From Bacteroidota bacterium (GTDB lineage Bacteria > Bacteroidota > Bacteroidia > Flavobacteriales > Flavobacteriaceae), in contig JAJRSY010000072.1 in NCBI GenBank assembly GCA_024278565.1, positions 1-9,873 on the forward strand: DNA of 9,873 bases. Reading direction: 5' to 3'. Each line of letters opens with the position of its first letter. Within the stretch, counting starts at the first letter, position 1. Positions 7,385-9,873 of the stretch are shown here, piece after piece. Below the pieces are notes generated by a model that searched no databases, was not told the DNA's origin, and saw nothing but the letters and a program-made list of their open reading frames with translations. A program made the translations under genes and the position numbers.

Positions 7385-7420
7385 AAAAAAAGTGCAGCCT
7401 TTTAGAACTGCACTTTTTTA
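7385..7420. terminator. orphan bidirectional terminator
   Basis: AGTGCAG (7391-7397) and CTGCACT (7408-7414) form a stem, extended by A and T runs on either side, around a ten-base loop. The U-tracts work for both strands. No intact gene ends here. It would fit best as the terminator of a minus-strand gene whose 3' end may survive at 7487-7593. Confidence 0.8.
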
Positions 7421-7486
7421 AAGCATCAAACGTCATTATTGTTTGATATATTTATTTACGAGGGATTTCGTAGCAAATAAATATAA

Positions 7487-7593
7487 TCAACGTGTTACTG
7501 TACCTGTTGCTAAATTTTCTAAATGTAGAAGCATATCATATACTACATGATCATCTGCATCAGCTGGAACGTGTCCGATCAAGTATGAATGGC
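7487..7593 (-). pseudogene. possible 3' stump of an unidentified minus-strand gene
   Basis: The minus strand reads GHVPADADDHVVYDMLLHLE, then NLATGTVTR and a TGA at 7487-7489, about 70 bases before the orphan terminator at 7385-7420. The residues look like a natural protein C-terminus, and position relative to the terminator agrees. Upstream the frame runs into DNA that codes on the other strand for the tail of an IS5-type transposase, which would be where the gene was cut. I do not recognise the family. It could be a chance antisense frame. Confidence 0.3.
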
Positions 7594-7707
7594 CTGGTTT
7601 TAAGATCGGTAGGTATGGCAAGAGCAACTGGAACAATCGGATTAATGAATTTAACCTACAACTTGTTTAGGTATGAGCAGATCAGGCGATTAAAAATAAC
7701 ATACTGA
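7585..7707 (+). pseudogene. IS5-type transposase, C-terminal remnant
   Basis: The last 40 codons before the TGA at 7705-7707 read MNGLVLRSVGMARATGTIGL followed by MNLTYNLFRYEQIRRLKITY. The pattern R-x-x-G-x-A-R-A ... G-L-x-N-L-x-Y-N-x-x-R is the standard C-terminal end of IS5-family DDE transposases. The catalytic core, the N-terminus and the terminal repeats are missing. The same frame is open back to 7492, but that part does not look like transposase. So this is a relic of a deleted insertion sequence. Confidence 0.65.
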
Positions 7708-7780
7708 TAAACAAGTAGGCAGGTAAGTATGGTTTTCAATATCCATTCTTGAAATCAACAGGTTTTTACTACCATTTGAA

Positions 7781-8627
7781 ATGTGGTTCTTCATCAAAAA
7801 GATGAAAAAGGGTCTTTGCCCGCCTGTCGGCAGACAGGTCTTTTTGAGAAAATTGGAAAAATCAATTTTTAGAACCCGCCTAAAGCTAAAATCTAAATGG
7901 CAAGGGTACTTGAACTGTATGGAAAAAGGGATGCCCATAAAGAAAATAGCTAAGGAGCTGGGCATAAGTATTCAGACTAGTTTTGACTGGCGTCATAAAA
8001 TATTAGCGTCCCCAATATGTGCCAAAACAACTCTCAACAGAGGTGGAATGTGATGAATTAGAGCTTGCACTCAGTAATAAAGGCAGTAAATCTTTAGAAA
8101 GAAAGTCTAGAAAACGAGGAACAGACTTTAAACGCAATCAAGGCTCAGATGAAGTCACCACAGTACAGGTGGTGACCGCTGTCCAAAGAAATGGAGACAA
8201 ATACCTAAAAGCAGTTGCCTCAAAACGGCTTAGTAAAGAAGAAATTGAAAAGGCATTCGATGGTAAATTAGCAGACAACACCATTTTAATTACCGACAAG
8301 CATCCATCATACAAAGCCTTTGCTAAATCCAATCCAACGATAAAACACAAAGCATTACTTGCTAAAGACCATGTAGATAAAATGGATGGCTCAGTACATT
8401 TACAAAAGGTGAATAATGTACACTCACAACTGAGAACCTTTTTGAGACCTTTTAATGGCGTGAGTTCAAAATATCTGCAAAACTATCTCAATTGGTATGC
8501 TTATGTAGATAAAATACAGAATAGTAAAACAACCTTGAAACAATGGTTCGTGTCTATGCTCTTAACAGACCAAGCCTATCACTTATTTGAATTATTTAAA
8601 CAAAATACTGTGCTAATTAGAACTTAG
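7781..8627 (+). pseudogene. IS1595 (ISXO2-type) transposase, frameshifted and N-terminally damaged
   Basis: Two overlapping frames make one transposase. The first (7781 to about 8012) gives WQGYLNCMEKGMPIKKIAKE and GISIQTSFDWRHKIL, the helix-turn-helix of the ISXO2 group. The second (open from about 8007, ending 8627) gives the DDE domain: first Asp in EVECDELEL, second in ILITDKHPSYKAF, and the C-terminal block HLQKVNNVHSQLRTF, FNGVSSKYLQNYLNWYAY. The frames join at a run of four C (8010-8013); removing one base restores a single protein. The family's N-terminal zinc ribbon is missing: its place is taken by a GC palindrome at 7821-7838, and a possible zinc-ribbon piece (FYYHLKCGSSSKR) lies in another frame at 7725-7805. 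No terminal inverted repeats were found. It is probably inactive unless the shift is a sequence error. Confidence 0.82.
7821..7838. repeat. GC-rich palindromic repeat inside the transposase gene
   Basis: CCTGTCGGCAGACAGG (7823-7838) forms a 6-bp stem around GGCA, and A and T runs just outside (AAAAAGG ... CTTTTT) make it terminator-like. It is a variant of the CCTGCC palindrome family. It is translated as PPVGRQV within the damaged transposase frame. Confidence 0.65.
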
Positions 8628-8672
8628 CCGTAAAAACCAACCCGAATTTTTAGTAAAAGATCAAAGTATATT

Positions 8673-8833
8673 TTATACGAGGAGACCTTTTGGCTCTCCG
8701 GATTCTTCATCTCTCCAACTCCAATCTATAATATATTGCTTTTCAAAGAGAATCCCTCCGTACGGTTGTACTAATGGAACTACCCCACCACCATTCAACG
8801 TTAACAACTCCTTTTTTGTAAATGATTTTTCAT
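8673..8833 (-). pseudogene. double-glycine-leader peptide (bacteriocin-like precursor), frameshifted
   Basis: On the minus strand an ATG at 8833 is followed by five A residues. With a sixth A the frame reads MKKSFTKKELLTLNGG, then GVVPLVQPYGGILFEKQY and a polar tail with DWSWRDEESGEPKGLLV, stop at 8673: 53 codons. As given, the ATG frame stops after MKNHLQKRSC, and the long frame has no ATG. The leader has the features of double-glycine leaders of class II bacteriocins and other exported peptides: Lys-rich start, KKEL, spaced Leu residues and a GG cleavage site. Peptidase-containing ABC transporters cut after GG. The core of about 37 residues has no Cys, so it is not lanthipeptide-like; Trp, Pro and many acidic residues stand out. 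No transporter or modification enzyme is in the window, but a CPBP protease lies upstream on the same strand. Function is inferred from the leader only. Confidence 0.55.
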
Positions 8834-9192
8834 TTTAAATTAATAATCATGTTCTTAATAATGCTAAAGTATACGTTGCCACTGCACTAACCTTGCAGTT
8901 ACAGTTTTTCGTCTAAATTTTGGTTTTTTGATATAACTGATTTTGAGTTTGCTTTGTAAGTCTATGAGACCCCTAGTGATAAAAAACTTATTGAAACCGA
9001 CTATCCCCGAGGCAAAGCCATAGGGGTATTTCACTCCCCCGACTGTTCAGGATCATTTTGACCTTAGGACCAAAATGTAGAGTCTGTTTTTGAAGCTCAA
9101 TTGTTCTTTTAAGGTAGGGTTATTTTGAATACTTTCCCGTTTTGAATACACTATCATCAAGATGAAGTTCGAACTTGTTCTGGGAAAACAAT
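8834..9192. other. region between the peptide gene and the CPBP gene, no clear gene
   Basis: No intact gene is visible. The minus strand holds short protein-like pieces in different frames (ELFSQNKFELHLDDSVFKTG near 9121-9187; PYLKRTIELQKQTLHFGPKV near 9056-9115), which may be remains of a decayed gene. A bulged hairpin, CCCCGAGGC (9005-9013) with GCCATAGGGG (9017-9026), lies between the two flanking genes. It lacks a T-tract on either side, so I do not call it a terminator. No convincing promoter for the peptide was found. Confidence 0.5.
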
Positions 9193-9708
9193 TCAGATTG
9201 TTAAAGCCCTGAGTTCTTTTATGGACACAAAAATTCCTGCCGCACAAAAAACATAAATTAGAAGCCCGATAAAATAAAATGAATCAGTGGGTTGATATGT
9301 TGCTATCGCTGTAACACTTGCCAGTAGACCGCATAGACTATGCGCCAGAACATTAAGCCATAAAACTTTGGTCAGATGATATAGGTACGTAAAAACAAGA
9401 CCCCAAAAGAAATAGGCCAGAAAGCCTTCAATACTCTGATGCATCAAGGCAAATAAAAAAGATGATATGACCATACTGCTTATCAAACTGTATTGTTCAA
9501 GTAGTTTTCTGAAAATGATGCGCCTAAAGAAGACCTCTTCGAGTAGTGGTACTACGAATACGGATATTATAAAAAAAGTGTTTGCATATAACCCTCCTTG
9601 TAATGGGACTTTAAATTTTAAAAACCGTAATTCACCATTGATCAATGAATCTAGAAAGGCTTTGTCCATAGAAGTTTGTAAAATAAACGTGAGCGTCAAT
9701 AAAAACAA
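9193..9708 (-). CDS. CPBP-family intramembrane metalloprotease (CAAX/Abi type), start uncertain
   Basis: The product is a polytopic membrane protein of the CPBP family, which includes CAAX-processing proteases and bacterial Abi proteins, some of them bacteriocin immunity factors. Counting from a TTG at 9708 (171 residues), motif 1 is E57-E58-x-x-x-R62 in LLEEVFFRR, motif 2 is F86-x-x-x-H90 in FALMHQ, and the third catalytic His is H123 in NVLAHSLCG. The usual HxxxN ends in Gly (G127), so the fourth motif residue is missing. The frame stays open to 9789 with a plausible first helix (KPAIVFYGLFLLTLTF), but without any ATG. An in-frame ATG at 9807 is separated from it by a TAA at 9790-9792. So the gene may use TTG, or may have lost its start or gained a nonsense codon. 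The length is a little short for the family. Confidence 0.75.
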   Translation of the reverse strand: MFLLTLTFILQTSMDKAFLDSLINGELRFLKFKVPLQGGLYANTFFIISVFVVPLLEEVFFRRIIFRKLLEQYSLISSMVISSFLFALMHQSIEGFLAYFFWGLVFTYLYHLTKVLWLNVLAHSLCGLLASVTAIATYQPTDSFYFIGLLIYVFCAAGIFVSIKELRALTI

Positions 9709-9815
9709 ACCATAGAATACAATTGCGGGTTTGCATTTCGCCCATTTAAACCTTAAATCAATATGGCTATATTCTATAATATGACTGAATTAGAGCCCGT
9801 TCTCCATATTTCCCA

Positions 9816-9830
9816 GGCGGACTGTCCGGC
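9816..9830. repeat. short GC palindrome of a second type
   Basis: GGCGGACTGTCCGGC contains the perfect dyad CGGAC-T-GTCCG. Its flanks repeat GAAGGC (9831-9836 and 9846-9851). It is unlike the CCTGCC family and stands out from the AT-rich sequence around it; it may be another dispersed repeat. Confidence 0.4.
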
Positions 9831-9873
9831 GAAGGCATAATATGCGAAGGCCTTGAGCCGTTGTCCGTCGTTC

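Noticed and set aside
7690..7965. 91-codon minus-strand open frame
   Set aside because: It lies antisense to the damaged IS1595 transposase and the palindrome; no motif is visible.

Overview
The window looks like an AT-rich chromosome segment from a marine-type member of the Flavobacteriaceae (Bacteroidota). Pointers to this are the protein flavour (a flavobacterial-type HtpG, a long KAS III, an SSS symporter), A-rich start contexts with almost no Shine-Dalgarno sequences, and many copies of the palindrome CCTGCCTGCCGGCAGGCAGG, which I associate with that family. The assignment rests on recall, not on a search.

Layout. 1-388 (-) is the N-terminal part of a DDE transposase, cut by the window edge. 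637-2109 (+) is an intact sodium:solute symporter. Convergent to it, 2203-2561 (-) is a small CoA-binding-domain gene with a one-base frameshift. 2778-3788 (-) is an intact KAS III / FabH-like condensing enzyme with its own terminator and a candidate promoter. 3861-4884 carries no convincing gene but is full of repeats: two back-to-back inverted-repeat elements (4003-4206 and 4211-4412) and five palindrome copies. 4885-6771 (+) is an intact Hsp90-family chaperone gene, htpG, followed by a strong terminator.

From 6878 to the right end almost everything is broken: the 5' stump of a membrane-protein gene (6878-7084), a third inverted-repeat element (7108-7316), an orphan terminator, a possible 3' stump of another gene, the C-terminal end of an IS5-type transposase (7585-7707), a frameshifted IS1595/ISXO2-type transposase (7781-8627), a frameshifted double-glycine-leader peptide gene (8673-8833, -), and a CPBP-family membrane protease with no ATG in its open frame (9193-9708, -).

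The three intact housekeeping-type genes do not form an operon or pathway; each has its own orientation or terminator. The most interesting signal is the short peptide on the minus strand ending at 8673. Its leader has the form of a bacteriocin or peptide-export leader (KKELLTLNGG), and it lies downstream of, and on the same strand as, a CPBP protease, a family that includes bacteriocin immunity proteins. Both genes look damaged. Three of the breaks in the window (2203-2561, 7781-8627, 8673-8833) fall in or beside runs of a single base, so they could be real decay, slippage, or consensus errors in the sequence.
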